A DNA stretch of 64,000 nucleotides, from assembly GCF_013408295.1 (NCBI RefSeq), contig NZ_JACBYQ010000001.1, positions 558,001 through 622,000 on the forward strand, in the 5' to 3' direction. Below the pieces are notes generated by a model. That model ran no database searches. It saw nothing but the letters and a program-made list of their open reading frames with translations, and was not told the origin of the DNA. The position numbers were made by a program, and so were the translations under genes. The DNA comes from Psychromicrobium silvestre. Lineage in GTDB: Bacteria; Actinomycetota; Actinomycetes; Actinomycetales; Micrococcaceae. Each line of letters begins with the position of its first letter. Position 1 is the stretch's first letter. Below, one piece after another: positions 22,077 through 31,958 of this stretch.

Positions 22077-22636
22077 TGGATAAGGTTTTTCCCACCATCT
22101 TCGCAATCATCCTGGTGCTCGGAGTCTTCACCCTGATCTGGTGGGGCTGGCGTAACCGGCAACGTAGGCAGGCCGATACTCAGCCCCTACCCGAGGTGCC
22201 GGAGCTCACCGAGCCGCTGGCCGACGTCGAAGGTCAGTATGTGGCCACCACTAGCGAGGGGGACTGGCTGGACCGGATCGCGGTGCACAGCCTGGGCTTG
22301 CGGACCCGGAGCCGGTTGAGCGTTCACCCGGAAGGCATTCTCTTCAGCCGTAGCGGTGCCCCGGATCTGTTCATTGCCAAGGAGCAGTACGACGACGTCC
22401 GGCTGGAGAGCGGGATGGCCGGAAAGTTCGTCGAAAAGGACGGGCTACTGGTACTTAGCTGGCGACTGGGCGAACAAGCTCTAGATACCGGCTTCCGAAC
22501 TCAGAAAGCGGCGGAGAGAACCCCGCTTTTCGAACTTTTGCGGAGCATTACCCCACATCACGAATCGCACAGTACAGAATCCAACAACGCAGATTTTCAC
22601 AAGACAGATTTTCACAGCACAGAAAAGGACGGCTGA
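22076..22636 (+). CDS. Membrane-anchored PH-like hypothetical protein in the pyr operon
   Basis: 186-aa protein with one N-terminal transmembrane helix (about residues 5-24, [20 protein letters not shown]) and a cytoplasmic beta-rich domain ([38 protein letters not shown]) resembling bacterial PH-like domains. Similar proteins sit between pyrC and carA in other actinobacteria, suggesting a role linked to the operon, but no function is established. The C-terminal tail is His/Ser-rich and carries the short repeat [10 protein letters not shown], encoded by a tandem duplication of CAGATTTTCACA (about 22592 and 22606). Coupled to pyrC through TGATG. Confidence 0.65.
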   Translation: MDKVFPTIFAIILVLGVFTLIWWGWRNRQRRQADTQPLPEVPELTEPLADVEGQYVATTSEGDWLDRIAVHSLGLRTRSRLSVHPEGILFSRSGAPDLFIAKEQYDDVRLESGMAGKFVEKDGLLVLSWRLGEQALDTGFRTQKAAERTPLFELLRSITPHHESHSTESNNADFHKTDFHSTEKDG

Positions 22637-22637
22637 T

Positions 22638-23849
22638 ATGACTCAGTCCGCAGAACCTCAGAACAGCGCCGTGCTGATTCTCGAAGACGGGACCAGCTTC
22701 CACGGCAGCAGCTACGGTGCCACCGGAACCGCCCTAGGAGAGGCCGTTTTCTCCACCGGCATGACCGGCTACCAGGAAACTATCACCGATCCCTCCTACG
22801 CCAGGCAGCTGGTGGTGCAGACCGCGCCGCATATCGGCAATACCGGCGTCAACGATGAGGACGCCGAGTCCCGCAAGATCTGGGTGGCTGGGTATATCGT
22901 CCGAGATCCTGCCCGCCGCGCCTCCAACTGGCGTTCTCAGCGCAGTCTGGACGAGGAGCTGATAGTTCAGGGCATCATCGGCATCCAGGGCGTTGATACC
23001 CGTGCCATCACGAGGCATCTGCGTGAGCGTGGGGCGATGAAAGCAGGCATCTTCTCCGGGGCGGATGCACAGCGGCCTGCCGCCCAGCTGCTCACCGAGG
23101 TAACCTCGCAAGCCTCGATGGAAGGCTTACAGCTGGCCGAAGAGGTCAGCGTCTCCGAGGCATACACGGTAGAACCCTCCGATCACGGTTGGCAGGCCCC
23201 GGACGGCAGTACGCAGCCGCTTTTCAGCATTGCCGCCCTGGATCTGGGCATTAAGGCGATGACTCCGCAGCGTTTCGCGGAGCGCGGGGTGCGGGTACAT
23301 GTGTTGCCTGCTACCGCTTCCTTCCAGGACATCCAGGCGGTTCAGCCCGATGGAGTTTTTATGTCCAATGGCCCTGGGGACCCGGCCACGGCCGATGCCC
23401 AAGTCGGTCTGCTCCGCGAGGTGCTGGACCAGAAGATCCCGTTCTTTGGAATCTGCTTCGGTAATCAGATTTTGGGCCGGGCGCTCGGCTTCGGCACCTA
23501 TAAACTGCGCTATGGTCACCGCGGCATTAACCAGCCGGTGATGGACCGAGCCACCGGCAAGGTGGAGATCACCTCGCAGAACCACGGCTTCGCGGTGGAC
23601 GCACCCAAGGAGCGAATTAGCGACGCCCCGGAGAGCCGTTTTGGCCGGGTCGAGGTGAGTCATATCAGCCTGAACGACGACGTCGTGGAGGGCCTCAACT
23701 GCCTTGACCTACCTGCTTTCTCGGTGCAGTATCACCCGGAGGCCGCGGCCGGTCCGCACGATTCCGCCTACCTATTCGACCGTTTTATTGACTTGATGCG
23801 CAGCACCGCCAGCGCACACCAGGCTAAGACCGCAGAGGACTCCGAGTAA
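22638..23849 (+). CDS. carA: Carbamoyl-phosphate synthase small subunit
   Basis: Glutamine amidotransferase subunit that feeds ammonia to CarB. 403 aa. N-terminal CPSase small-chain domain ([31 protein letters not shown]) and a C-terminal class I amidotransferase with nucleophile C273 in GICFGNQ and the histidine in [11 protein letters not shown]. Supplies both pyrimidine and arginine synthesis; here it lies in the pyr operon. ATG 2 nt after the previous stop; no strong ribosome-binding site, so coupling is likely. Its stop overlaps carB by one base. Confidence 0.96.
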   Translation: MTQSAEPQNSAVLILEDGTSFHGSSYGATGTALGEAVFSTGMTGYQETITDPSYARQLVVQTAPHIGNTGVNDEDAESRKIWVAGYIVRDPARRASNWRSQRSLDEELIVQGIIGIQGVDTRAITRHLRERGAMKAGIFSGADAQRPAAQLLTEVTSQASMEGLQLAEEVSVSEAYTVEPSDHGWQAPDGSTQPLFSIAALDLGIKAMTPQRFAERGVRVHVLPATASFQDIQAVQPDGVFMSNGPGDPATADAQVGLLREVLDQKIPFFGICFGNQILGRALGFGTYKLRYGHRGINQPVMDRATGKVEITSQNHGFAVDAPKERISDAPESRFGRVEVSHISLNDDVVEGLNCLDLPAFSVQYHPEAAAGPHDSAYLFDRFIDLMRSTASAHQAKTAEDSE

Positions 23850-26800
23850 TGCCTAAAAGAGAAGATTTGAAATCCGTTCTGGTGATCGGCTCCGGCCCGA
23901 TTGTGATTGGCCAGGCCGCAGAGTTCGACTACTCCGGAACCCAGGCTTTGCGGGTGCTCAAGGAAGAGGGTCTGCGGGTCATCTTGGTCAACTCCAACCC
24001 GGCCACCATCATGACCGATCCCGAGTTCGCCGATGCCACTTACGTTGAGCCGATCACTCCCGAGGTGGTGGAGAAGATCATCGCCAAGGAACGGCCCGAC
24101 GCCGTGCTGCCCACCCTGGGTGGACAGACCGCGCTCAACACCGCGATTGCCTTGGATAAGAACGGCGTGCTGGCCAAGTACAACGTCGAGCTGATCGGCG
24201 CGAATATTGCCGCCATCGAGCTCGGCGAGGACCGGGAGAAGTTCAAGGGCGTAGTAGAGCGCTGCGGCGCCGAATCCGCCCGTTCGCATATTGTGCACTC
24301 CCTGGACGAGGCCTTCGAAGCCGCCGCCGATCTGGGTTACCCATTGGTTGTTCGGCCTTCCTTCACGATGGGTGGCTTGGGTTCCGGGCTGGCTTATAGC
24401 GAAGCGGACCTGCGTCGGATCGCCGGGGCAGGCATCCAGTACAGCCCCACCTCCGAGGTATTGCTTGAAGAGAGCATCCTGGGCTGGAAAGAATACGAAC
24501 TCGAAATGATGCGGGACAAAAACGACAATGTCGTGGTGGTCTGCTCGATCGAGAACTTCGATCCGGTCGGCGTGCACACCGGAGATTCGATCACCGTCGC
24601 TCCGGCCATGACGCTGACCGATCGTGAGTATCAGAAGCTGCGCGATATTTCGATTGCTGTGATCCGCGAGGTGGGCGTCGATACCGGCGGTTGCAATATT
24701 CAGTTCGCTATCGAGCCGAGCACCGGCCGGGTGGTGGTGATCGAGATGAACCCCCGGGTTTCTCGTTCTTCAGCCCTGGCGTCCAAGGCCACCGGCTTCG
24801 CTATCGCCAAGATCGCTACCAAGCTCTCGCTCGGTTACACCCTGGACGAGATCCCAAACGACATCACCCAGAAGACCCCGGCGAGCTTCGAACCGACCCT
24901 GGATTACGTCGTCGTGAAGGTGCCGCGCTTTGCCTTCGAGAAGTTCCCGGCGGCCGATCCCACCCTGACCACCACGATGAAGAGCGTGGGCGAGGCGATG
25001 GCCATTGGTCGGAACTTCACCGAGGCCCTGCAAAAGGCGCTGCGTTCCTTGGAGCAGAAGGGCACCCAGCTGAATTTCGGCAGCGTCAACGCGCTCGACG
25101 TGCCTGATCTGATCGAGGCCGCGAAGCGTCCCACCACCGACCGGCTGGGGCAGGTACAGCGAGCCTTGGCCGGAGGTGCCTCCATTGAGGAACTCTATGA
25201 AGCGACCGGAATCGATCCCTGGTTCCTGGATCAGCTGCAGTTACTGAACGAAATCGCGACTGAACTGCGTTCAACCGCTCAGCTTGATGCCGGCGTGCTG
25301 CAGCGGGCCAAGCGGCATGGCTTCTCGGATGCCCAGATCGCTGAATTGACGCACAATACCGAAGGCGTTGTGCGTGGTGTTCGGCAGGCGCTAGGTATCC
25401 GCCCGGTCTATAAGACGGTAGATACCTGCGCGGCTGAGTTCGCTGCCTACACGCCCTACCACTACTCCTCCTATGACCTGGAGGACGAAGTAGCTTTGCA
25501 CGAGAAGCCCTCGATTATCATTCTGGGTTCCGGGCCGAACCGGATTGGTCAGGGCATCGAGTTCGACTACTCCTGCGTGCATGCCTCAATGGCGCTGCGC
25601 AAGGCCGGCTACGAAACCGTGATGGTGAACTGCAACCCGGAAACCGTTTCCACCGATTACGACGTCTCCACCCGGCTGTACTTCGAGCCGCTGACCCTGG
25701 AAGACGTGCTTGAGGTAATCGCTGCCGAGGAACGCACCGGGGGAGTGATGGGTGTTTTCGTTCAGCTGGGCGGGCAAACTCCACTCAAGCTTGCCCAGGA
25801 CCTGGCCGATGCCGGAGTGCCGATTCTTGGCACCTCGCCGGAAGCCATCGATCTGGCCGAACACCGTGGCCAGTTTGCCCGCGTGCTAGATAACGCTGGC
25901 CTGATTGCGCCCAAGAACGGAACTGCGGTCTCCTTTGAGGATGCCAAACGCGTAGCGGACGAAATCGGTTACCCGGTGCTGGTCCGCCCCTCCTATGTGC
26001 TCGGCGGACGAGGAATGGAAATCGTCTACGACGAGGCTCAGCTTTCCCGCTACATCGCCGGTGCCACCGAGATCACCCCGGACCATCCGGTGCTGATTGA
26101 CCGCTTCCTGGAGGACGCCATCGAAATTGATGTCGATGCTCTCTACGACGGCCAGGAACTTTACCTGGGCGGCGTGATGGAACACATCGAGGAAGCCGGG
26201 ATTCACTCGGGCGACTCGGCTTGCGTGCTGCCCCCCATCACCCTGGGAGCGAATGTTATCGACCGAGTCCGCGAGGCCACCAGGGCTATCGCCGAAGGGG
26301 TCGGAGTACGGGGCTTGATCAACATTCAGTTCGCGCTGGCCTCCGATGTGCTCTATGTCCTAGAAGCCAACCCGCGCGCTTCCCGGACGGTACCTTTCGT
26401 CTCCAAGGCCACCGGCGTCCAACTGGCCAAGGCTGCCGCTTTGATCGGCACCGGGGTGACCGTCAACCAGCTACGCAGCGCGTACAAGATGATCCCGGAA
26501 ACGTTCGACGGCGGTTCCCTTCCCTTGGGTGCCCCGGTGGCGGTCAAGGAAGCGGTACTGCCGTTCAGTCGCTTCCGCACCCCGGAGGGCGAGGTGGTAG
26601 ATTCCCTGCTCGGTCCGGAGATGCGCTCCACCGGCGAGGTGATGGGCATCGACCGGCACTTCGATACCGCCTTCGCGAAGAGCCAGGCCGCGGCCAATAA
26701 TGCCCTTCCCACCGAGGGCAAGGTCTTCGTCTCGGTGGCGAATCGGGATAAGCGCGCGGTCATCATGGCGGTCAAACTGCTCGCCGACTTCGGTTTTGAG

Positions 26801-27163
26801 ATCGTCTCCACCGGTGGCACCGCGGACGTGCTGCGTCGAAACGGCATTCAGTCCACCACGGTGCGCAAGGTTGCCGAAGGAGCCAGCGCCGAGGGCGAGG
26901 GCACCATTGTTGACCTGATCGTGGCGGGGGAGATCGATATGGTCTTCAATACCCCCTCCGGTGGTGAAGCTCGCGGCGACGGCTATGAGATCCGTGCGGC
27001 TGCGACCTCGATCGGCATTCCGTGCATCACCACGGTGGCCGAGTTCAACGTTGCCGTGCTAGCCATCGAGGCTATGCGCAGCTTCGAATGGTCGGTGACT
27101 AGCTTGCAGGAGCACGCGGAGACTCTGCTGCAAGCCGCAGGGCAGGAGTCCTCGAATGGCTGA
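23849..27163 (+). CDS. carB: Carbamoyl-phosphate synthase large subunit
   Basis: Makes carbamoyl phosphate from bicarbonate, ammonia and two ATP. 1104 aa. Two homologous ATP-grasp halves: the first about residues 1-400 ([35 protein letters not shown]), an oligomerisation domain about 400-560, the second about 560-940 ([34 protein letters not shown]). The C-terminal MGS-like allosteric domain is at about 950-1080 ([26 protein letters not shown]). Starts on the last base of the carA stop; pyrF begins 8 nt inside its 3' end. Confidence 0.97.
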   Translation: MPKREDLKSVLVIGSGPIVIGQAAEFDYSGTQALRVLKEEGLRVILVNSNPATIMTDPEFADATYVEPITPEVVEKIIAKERPDAVLPTLGGQTALNTAIALDKNGVLAKYNVELIGANIAAIELGEDREKFKGVVERCGAESARSHIVHSLDEAFEAAADLGYPLVVRPSFTMGGLGSGLAYSEADLRRIAGAGIQYSPTSEVLLEESILGWKEYELEMMRDKNDNVVVVCSIENFDPVGVHTGDSITVAPAMTLTDREYQKLRDISIAVIREVGVDTGGCNIQFAIEPSTGRVVVIEMNPRVSRSSALASKATGFAIAKIATKLSLGYTLDEIPNDITQKTPASFEPTLDYVVVKVPRFAFEKFPAADPTLTTTMKSVGEAMAIGRNFTEALQKALRSLEQKGTQLNFGSVNALDVPDLIEAAKRPTTDRLGQVQRALAGGASIEELYEATGIDPWFLDQLQLLNEIATELRSTAQLDAGVLQRAKRHGFSDAQIAELTHNTEGVVRGVRQALGIRPVYKTVDTCAAEFAAYTPYHYSSYDLEDEVALHEKPSIIILGSGPNRIGQGIEFDYSCVHASMALRKAGYETVMVNCNPETVSTDYDVSTRLYFEPLTLEDVLEVIAAEERTGGVMGVFVQLGGQTPLKLAQDLADAGVPILGTSPEAIDLAEHRGQFARVLDNAGLIAPKNGTAVSFEDAKRVADEIGYPVLVRPSYVLGGRGMEIVYDEAQLSRYIAGATEITPDHPVLIDRFLEDAIEIDVDALYDGQELYLGGVMEHIEEAGIHSGDSACVLPPITLGANVIDRVREATRAIAEGVGVRGLINIQFALASDVLYVLEANPRASRTVPFVSKATGVQLAKAAALIGTGVTVNQLRSAYKMIPETFDGGSLPLGAPVAVKEAVLPFSRFRTPEGEVVDSLLGPEMRSTGEVMGIDRHFDTAFAKSQAAANNALPTEGKVFVSVANRDKRAVIMAVKLLADFGFEIVSTGGTADVLRRNGIQSTTVRKVAEGASAEGEGTIVDLIVAGEIDMVFNTPSGGEARGDGYEIRAAATSIGIPCITTVAEFNVAVLAIEAMRSFEWSVTSLQEHAETLLQAAGQESSNG

Positions 27164-28007
27164 GTCCTTCGGTAACCAACTCCGTTCCGCGATGGCCGCC
27201 CGTGGCCAGCTTTGCGTCGGCATTGATCCGCACCCCTCCTTGCTACGGGAGTGGGGCCTGGATCAGGACGTGGTCTCGCTTAAGCGATTCTCCTTCACTC
27301 TCTTGGAGGCGGTGGCCGATTTGGTGCCAGCGATCAAACCACAGGTGGCTTTGTTCGAGCGCTTCGGCTCCGCAGGCTTCGCAGTGCTTGAGGAACTGCT
27401 CGCCACAGCTCGTGAAGCGGGGGTACTGACCATTGCGGACGCTAAACGCGGCGATATTGGTTCTACCATGACTGCTTATGCGCAGGCCTGGCTGGACGAG
27501 GCTTCACCGCTGGCCGCCGATGCCGTCACGCTCAGCCCGTACTTGGGTTTTGAATCGCTGCGACCGGCCTTGGACTTAGCTAGCGAGCAAGGGCGTGGTG
27601 TCTTCGTGCTGGCGCTGACCTCCAATCCGGAAGGTCCGAGCGTTCAGCATGTCGGCGCTGCCGATCCCGAGGGCTCGGTGGCGGCTCGAATTGTGCGTTC
27701 CGCGGCGGAGGAGAACACTCGCGCAGCGAAAACTGGGGGCGGCTGGGGTTCCACCGGTCTAGTGATCGGTGCCACCGTGGGGGAGGCACTGCGTAGCTTG
27801 CAGATTGACCTCGGCTCCTTGCAGGGGCCTATCCTGGCTCCCGGTTTTGGTGCTCAAGGAGCCACCGCGGCTGACCTCCGCGCGGTCTTCGGCGCCGCTT
27901 ATTCTCAGGTGCTGGCTACCTCCAGTCGGGGGATCGCCGTCGTCGGACCTGAATCGGTAGCGCTGCGGGCAGCCACCCAACAGGCGCTGGCCGAACTAGC
28001 CGCTTAA
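27156..28007 (+). CDS. pyrF: Orotidine 5'-phosphate decarboxylase (type 2)
   Basis: Last step of UMP synthesis. 283 aa, the longer actinobacterial/type 2 form. The catalytic Asp-Lys-Asp network is in [14 protein letters not shown] (about residues 91-104). [12 protein letters not shown] binds substrate near the N-terminus, and [10 protein letters not shown] is the phosphate-gripper region. Overlaps carB by 8 nt. It ends the operon and is followed by a perfect hairpin terminator. No pyrD or pyrE lies in the window, so dihydroorotate oxidation and orotate phosphoribosylation are encoded elsewhere. Confidence 0.95.
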   Translation: MAESFGNQLRSAMAARGQLCVGIDPHPSLLREWGLDQDVVSLKRFSFTLLEAVADLVPAIKPQVALFERFGSAGFAVLEELLATAREAGVLTIADAKRGDIGSTMTAYAQAWLDEASPLAADAVTLSPYLGFESLRPALDLASEQGRGVFVLALTSNPEGPSVQHVGAADPEGSVAARIVRSAAEENTRAAKTGGGWGSTGLVIGATVGEALRSLQIDLGSLQGPILAPGFGAQGATAADLRAVFGAAYSQVLATSSRGIAVVGPESVALRAATQQALAELAA

Positions 28008-28027
28008 AACACCAAGGCTAAAACACC

Positions 28028-28072
28028 AGGGCACTTAGTATCGCTTTCGATACTAAGTGCCCTGCCTTTTTC
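28028..28072. terminator. Bidirectional terminator between pyrF and the MFS gene
   Basis: AGGGCACTTAGTATCG (28028-28043), loop CTTT, and the exact complement (28048-28063) form a 16-bp perfect stem followed by GCCTTTTT. It lies between convergent genes; the plus-strand T-run favours termination of the pyr operon, and the hairpin can serve the MFS transcript as well. Confidence 0.9.
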
Positions 28073-28075
28073 GAA

Positions 28076-29551
28076 TTAGTGCGCCGGGGCTTCTACACCC
28101 TCGTGTGCCTCGGAGGTCACGCTATCGGCGGGCTTCCGAATGAAGAAGCCGATCACGATATTCGCGGTAAAGAGGATCGCTCCGATCATAAAGGCCAATC
28201 GGATACCCGCTGCCGTGGCCACTTCATCGCTTGAACCTGTTGCCGCCAATCCGGCAGCTTGAGAGCTCATCACGGCGATGAAGAGTGCGGTACCAGCCGC
28301 ACCGGCCACCTGTTGGACGGTGCCAACGATAGCCGAACCGTGCGAGTAGAGCTTGGGCTCCAAGGAAGCCAGCCCCGCGGTGAAGAGCGGAGTGAAAACA
28401 AACCCCAGCCCCAAGCTGAGCAAAATATGCATCACCAAGAGGTAGTAGGGCGAGGTGTTCGCGTTCACCATGGAGAGCATCCAGAGCACCGCGGTGACCA
28501 GAATGGTGCCCGGCACAATCAGCGGACGCGGACCATATTTATCGAAGAGCCGGCCGGCAATCGGCGCCGAGAGCCCCATAACCAGTCCACCAGGCAGCAG
28601 CATCAGCCCCACCCATAGGCTCTCCACATGCAGCACTCTCTGCAGGTAAATCGGCAGCAAGATGATGGTGCCGAAGAGCGCCATCATGGCCACCAACATC
28701 ATCACCACTGTGGCGGTGAAGGAAGAGTTACGGAAAGTCCGTAGATCGAGCAAAGCCCGATCACTACGCTGCAAGGACAACTGCCGGAAGATGAAGGCGG
28801 TCAGCGCAACGACGCCTACGACCAGCGAAACGACGAGAACACCTGGGGAGGCATCCGTGCCGGTATGGCCGAGCTGGCTGAGTCCGTAGACCAGACCGCT
28901 GAAACCAAAGGCGGACAAGATCACCGAGGCCACATCCAGAGGTGCCTTGCTCGGTTCGCTGACATTGCGCACCCAACGGTAACCAATCGCCAGCATCACC
29001 AGGGCAATGGGAAGTACCACGCCGAACATCCAGCGCCATGAGCCCAGGCTCAGGATGATGCCCGCAATGGTCGGGCCAATGGCCGGGGCCACTGAGATCA
29101 CGATGCTGATATTGCCCATCGTCTTGCCTCGCGAGGAGGCCGGAACCAACTGCAGGATGGTGGTCATCAGCAGCGGCATCATAATTGCGGTGCCGCAAGC
29201 CTGGACGATTCTGGCGATCAGCAAAACGGAGAACCCCGGGGCCACAATGGCCAGCAAGGTACCCGCGCTGAAAAAGATCATCGCGGTGATGAAGACCTGT
29301 CGGGTGGTTAGCCGTTGCAACAGGAAGCCGGTAATGGGGATAACCACGGCCATGGTCAACATGAAGGCGGTGGAAAGCCACTGCACTGTATTGGCATCCA
29401 CATGCAGATCGTTCATCAGTGGGGTTAGTGCCACGCTCATGATGGTCTCGTTGAGAAAAACCACGAAGGTGGCGGCTAGGAGCAGGTAAATGACCTGCAT
29501 ATTTCGGCGCTCCAGATCGGGACTGGGTGGGTGGCTCTGAGTCTCGGTCAT
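28076..29551 (-). CDS. MFS drug-efflux transporter, DHA2 (EmrB/QacA) family
   Basis: Proton-driven multidrug exporter of the cytoplasmic membrane. 491 aa with about 14 predicted helices. It shows the DHA2 signatures: FLNETIMSVALTPLMNDL in helix 1 (motif D1-like), LTTRQVFI in the first cytoplasmic loop, and the antiporter motif C region SVAPAIGPTIAGIILS. Substrate cannot be predicted. Start taken at ATG 29551, preceded by GAGGAGA at good spacing, 4 codons inside the longest frame. Faces a 315-nt upstream region that contains no recognisable local regulator gene. Confidence 0.88.
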   Translation of the reverse strand: MTETQSHPPSPDLERRNMQVIYLLLAATFVVFLNETIMSVALTPLMNDLHVDANTVQWLSTAFMLTMAVVIPITGFLLQRLTTRQVFITAMIFFSAGTLLAIVAPGFSVLLIARIVQACGTAIMMPLLMTTILQLVPASSRGKTMGNISIVISVAPAIGPTIAGIILSLGSWRWMFGVVLPIALVMLAIGYRWVRNVSEPSKAPLDVASVILSAFGFSGLVYGLSQLGHTGTDASPGVLVVSLVVGVVALTAFIFRQLSLQRSDRALLDLRTFRNSSFTATVVMMLVAMMALFGTIILLPIYLQRVLHVESLWVGLMLLPGGLVMGLSAPIAGRLFDKYGPRPLIVPGTILVTAVLWMLSMVNANTSPYYLLVMHILLSLGLGFVFTPLFTAGLASLEPKLYSHGSAIVGTVQQVAGAAGTALFIAVMSSQAAGLAATGSSDEVATAAGIRLAFMIGAILFTANIVIGFFIRKPADSVTSEAHEGVEAPAH

Positions 29552-29866
29552 GCTTCTCCTCAAGGTTGAATACGGCTATAAAAGTCTAAGAATGTGGTTT
29601 TGGAACAAAATTGAGCTGCCGGGATATTCCCCGTGGGGTGATCCTTGTTGAACATGGACGGTTCGAAGTTGAACTCGAAGGGATTCTGCGGTTTGGGAGC
29701 AGAATCCAGATGCCAGAACGGGCGCGTGTTAAAAGTTCACCGGTTAACTCTAAAGGTGTAAGGGCTGAAATGTCGAGATTATCTGCCCAAAAATACCTCG
29801 GTTTATTCGATGGATTTATATCACCTCATCGGAAATCTGGGCTAAATCGCAGGCTAAGCTGAGCTG
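29552..29866. other. Intergenic region between divergent MFS and DinB-like genes
   Basis: 315 nt without a credible gene; one 83-codon plus-strand frame has no family likeness and no ribosome-binding site. AGTTcACCGGTtAACT at 29734-29749 is a 16-bp palindrome with one mismatched pair and could be an operator for either gene. The 3' end holds the TAAGCT -10 of the DinB-like gene. The stretch is AT-richer than its neighbours. Confidence 0.35.
29855..29860 (+). promoter_or_regulatory. -10 element of a leaderless promoter for the DinB-like gene
   Basis: TAAGCT ends 6 nt before the GTG at 29867, and no Shine-Dalgarno sequence is present. Same box and spacing as before the small GNAT gene and the PemK-like gene. 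Confidence 0.45.
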
Positions 29867-30607
29867 GTGACGCAGCTCTCATCCGAGGACCACCTGAAAC
29901 AACTAGCCAATTCCCTGCACTTCATGAGCGATTGGCTACCGCAAGCACGACAGGCGCCGGAAACTACCGTTCCAGCTTGCCCTGGCTGGACACTCTCCGA
30001 CCTCTACGCCCATCTCAGCGACGTGCACCGAAACGTCATCCAGACCTTGGCGACCGCGGGAACAGATCGCCGTCCTGAGCCTCGCGGTCAGAATTCTGAA
30101 CAACACCACTCGGACCCCTTCGATGGCTTCCTGGAATCCTCTCGCGATCTGTTTAAGGCTCTTACGGCAACCGATCCGGGCCTGGCCTGCTGGGGCTTCG
30201 GCCCGCCACCTCGGCTAGCTGCCTTCTGGTTCAGAAGGCAGAATATGGAGCACCTAGTGCATGCCGAAGATCTAGCGCAGAGCTTACGAAGCCAAGAACC
30301 GGCGATGGCCAAGGAAGCCCACTTGTCGAATGAAACTGCCCTAGACGGGGTCTCCGAGCTACTGGACATGCTGGTACCACAACGCATTCGCTCCGGTACG
30401 GTGGAGCAGCCCGCGGCAGCGCTTCGATTTGAGGCAGCCGGACAGAGCTGGATCGTCGGTGCCGGGGAGGTCGTTGCGAGCCTGACCACGGACCCGGTGA
30501 CCATGTTACTGGGGCTGTGGCGCCGCCGTCCGCTGCTCTCTTTAGCAATCACGACGGGTGATCGAGAAGTCCTTGGGGCCTTCCTGCAAAGTAAAATTGT
30601 GCCCTGA
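29867..30607 (+). CDS. Maleylpyruvate isomerase family / DinB-like mycothiol-dependent protein
   Basis: 246-aa protein of the MDMPI/DinB_2 superfamily, whose characterised members are mycothiol-dependent isomerases or S-transferases with a metal bound by three histidines. Visible family elements: VPACPGWTLSDLYAHLSDVH (residues about 36-55, first His ligand) and RRQNMEHLVHAEDLA (about 122-136, the other ligands), then the C-terminal domain with VIVGAGEVV-like strands. Actual substrate unknown; many paralogues occur per genome. GTG start at 29867 with a TAAGCT box 6 nt upstream. Confidence 0.75.
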   Translation: MTQLSSEDHLKQLANSLHFMSDWLPQARQAPETTVPACPGWTLSDLYAHLSDVHRNVIQTLATAGTDRRPEPRGQNSEQHHSDPFDGFLESSRDLFKALTATDPGLACWGFGPPPRLAAFWFRRQNMEHLVHAEDLAQSLRSQEPAMAKEAHLSNETALDGVSELLDMLVPQRIRSGTVEQPAAALRFEAAGQSWIVGAGEVVASLTTDPVTMLLGLWRRRPLLSLAITTGDREVLGAFLQSKIVP

Positions 30608-30633
30608 ACCAACGGGCAAATTCTGCTATGGGA

Positions 30634-30663
30634 TTGATTTTCCAGGGGTAGAGCGGATAGGTT
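30634..30663 (+). promoter_or_regulatory. Probable mihF promoter
   Basis: TTGATT (30634-30639) and TAGGTT (30658-30663) with an 18-nt spacer lie about 70 nt upstream of mihF. The leader that follows can form a hairpin from ATGCCT (30690-30695) and AGGCAT (30716-30721), with an alternative CCTCG/CGAGG pairing inside. Confidence 0.4.
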
Positions 30664-30730
30664 TCAAAGAAAGTTATTAGTCGTCGCCGATGCCTCGGCG
30701 TGCGCAAGCGAGGTTAGGCATGGGTGAGCA

Positions 30731-31066
30731 GTGACTTTAAAACCTTTGACGGCTCAGGAGCGTGCTGCTGCCCTGGCGAAGGCTGCTCAGGCGCGTACCA
30801 TTCGTGCCGAGGCGAAGAGCAAGCTCAAAAACGGCAACACCAGCATCGCCGCGTTGATTGAGGCAGCAGCCACAGAGGAAGCCCTAGGTCGTTTGAAAGT
30901 CACTGAATTGCTGGAATCGCTACCGGGAGTGGGCCAAGTGCGTGCCCGAGCCATTATGGAACAAGTTGGTATCGCCAGCACCCGCCGGCTGCGCGGCTTA
31001 GGAATACACCAACGCAAGGCACTCATCGAGCTACTCGACTCCAATATTCTTCAGGCCAGGTCCTAG
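30731..31066 (+). CDS. mihF: Actinobacterial integration host factor
   Basis: Small nucleoid-associated DNA-binding protein (mIHF type, unrelated to E. coli IHF), essential in mycobacteria and able to bend DNA. 111 aa. The N-terminal basic helix ([19 protein letters not shown]) is followed by a helix-two-turn-helix region with a helix-hairpin-helix-like core, [20 protein letters not shown] (about residues 63-82). Located in the conserved pyrF-mihF-gmk-rpoZ order, though here an exporter and a DinB-like gene are inserted after pyrF. gmk starts on the last base of its stop. Confidence 0.92.
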   Translation: MTLKPLTAQERAAALAKAAQARTIRAEAKSKLKNGNTSIAALIEAAATEEALGRLKVTELLESLPGVGQVRARAIMEQVGIASTRRLRGLGIHQRKALIELLDSNILQARS

Positions 31067-31644
31067 TGCCTGATCAGCTCCACACCGGACTCACCGTATT
31101 AGCCGGGCCAACCGCCGTCGGCAAGGGAACCGTTTCGACCTACATCCGGGACAACTATCCTCAGGTCTGGCTTTCCGTCTCCGCCACCACTCGTCAGCCC
31201 CGTCCGGGCGAAGTAGACGGGGTGCACTATTTCTTCAAGACCGCCGAAGAGTTCGATCAGCTCATTAACGAGGGCGCTTTTCTGGAGTGGGCAGTGGTGC
31301 ATGGGCAGAATCGCTACGGCACCCTGCGGTCCACGGTGCAGGACGCCGTAGCTGCCGGAAAATCGGTGTTATTGGAAATCGATTTACAAGGTGCCCGGCA
31401 GGTCAAAGCGGCGGTTCCGGAGGCGCGTTTCGTCTTTCTGGCCCCGCCCAGTTGGGACGAACTGGTGCGAAGATTGATCGGCCGCGGCACGGAAAGCGCC
31501 GATGAACAGCAACGACGCCTGGAAACCGCTAAAATGGAACTTGCTGCCGAACCTGAGTTCGATCACACCATTGTTAACGACAGTGTGCACAGGGCGGCAG
31601 ACGAGCTAGTTTCCCTCATGGGACTTGCCGCAAACCCGCGTTGA
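31066..31644 (+). CDS. gmk: Guanylate kinase
   Basis: ATP-dependent phosphorylation of GMP to GDP. 192 aa. P-loop [11 protein letters not shown] (residues about 9-19), GMP-binding stretch [18 protein letters not shown], then [13 protein letters not shown] and the LID with [11 protein letters not shown] start overlaps the mihF stop (TAGTG). rpoZ follows after 24 nt. Family placement is clear; no unusual residues seen. Confidence 0.96.
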   Translation: MPDQLHTGLTVLAGPTAVGKGTVSTYIRDNYPQVWLSVSATTRQPRPGEVDGVHYFFKTAEEFDQLINEGAFLEWAVVHGQNRYGTLRSTVQDAVAAGKSVLLEIDLQGARQVKAAVPEARFVFLAPPSWDELVRRLIGRGTESADEQQRRLETAKMELAAEPEFDHTIVNDSVHRAADELVSLMGLAANPR

Positions 31645-31668
31645 GCCCCAGTAATTTTTGGAGTATTT

Positions 31669-31947
31669 GTGTCTAATCCTGCCGAAGGCATTATCAACCC
31701 GCCGATCGATTCGCTGCTGGAAGCAGCCGATTCGAAGTACGGCCTGGTCATCTTCGGTGCCAAGCGCGCACGTCAGATCAATGCTTACTATGCGCAATTG
31801 CACGAGGGCCTTTTCGAATACGTCGGTCCGTTGGTGGATACCAAGCTGAATGAGAAGCCCTTGTCCATCGCGCTGCGCGAGGTCAACGAAGGCCTTCTGG
31901 TGGCCAAGCCGATTGAGGCTGCTCCGGTCGCGGAAGTTACCGAGTAG
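31669..31947 (+). CDS. rpoZ: DNA-directed RNA polymerase omega subunit
   Basis: Small subunit that wraps the C-terminal tail of beta-prime and aids RNA polymerase assembly. 92 aa. Contains the conserved helix [19 protein letters not shown] (about residues 23-41) and the actinobacterial C-terminal block [23 protein letters not shown] start with GGAG 8 nt upstream. Sits between gmk and coaBC, 11 nt before the latter, likely one transcript. Confidence 0.95.
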   Translation: MSNPAEGIINPPIDSLLEAADSKYGLVIFGAKRARQINAYYAQLHEGLFEYVGPLVDTKLNEKPLSIALREVNEGLLVAKPIEAAPVAEVTE

Positions 31948-31958
31948 ACAGTCTCTCG

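Noticed and set aside
23768-24577. 269-codon minus-strand frame across the carA/carB junction
   Set aside because: Mirror of carA/carB coding constraint in a GC-rich genome; no independent signals.
29611-29862. 83-codon frame upstream of the DinB-like gene
   Set aside because: No ribosome-binding site, no family resemblance, and it overlaps the likely promoter of the following gene.
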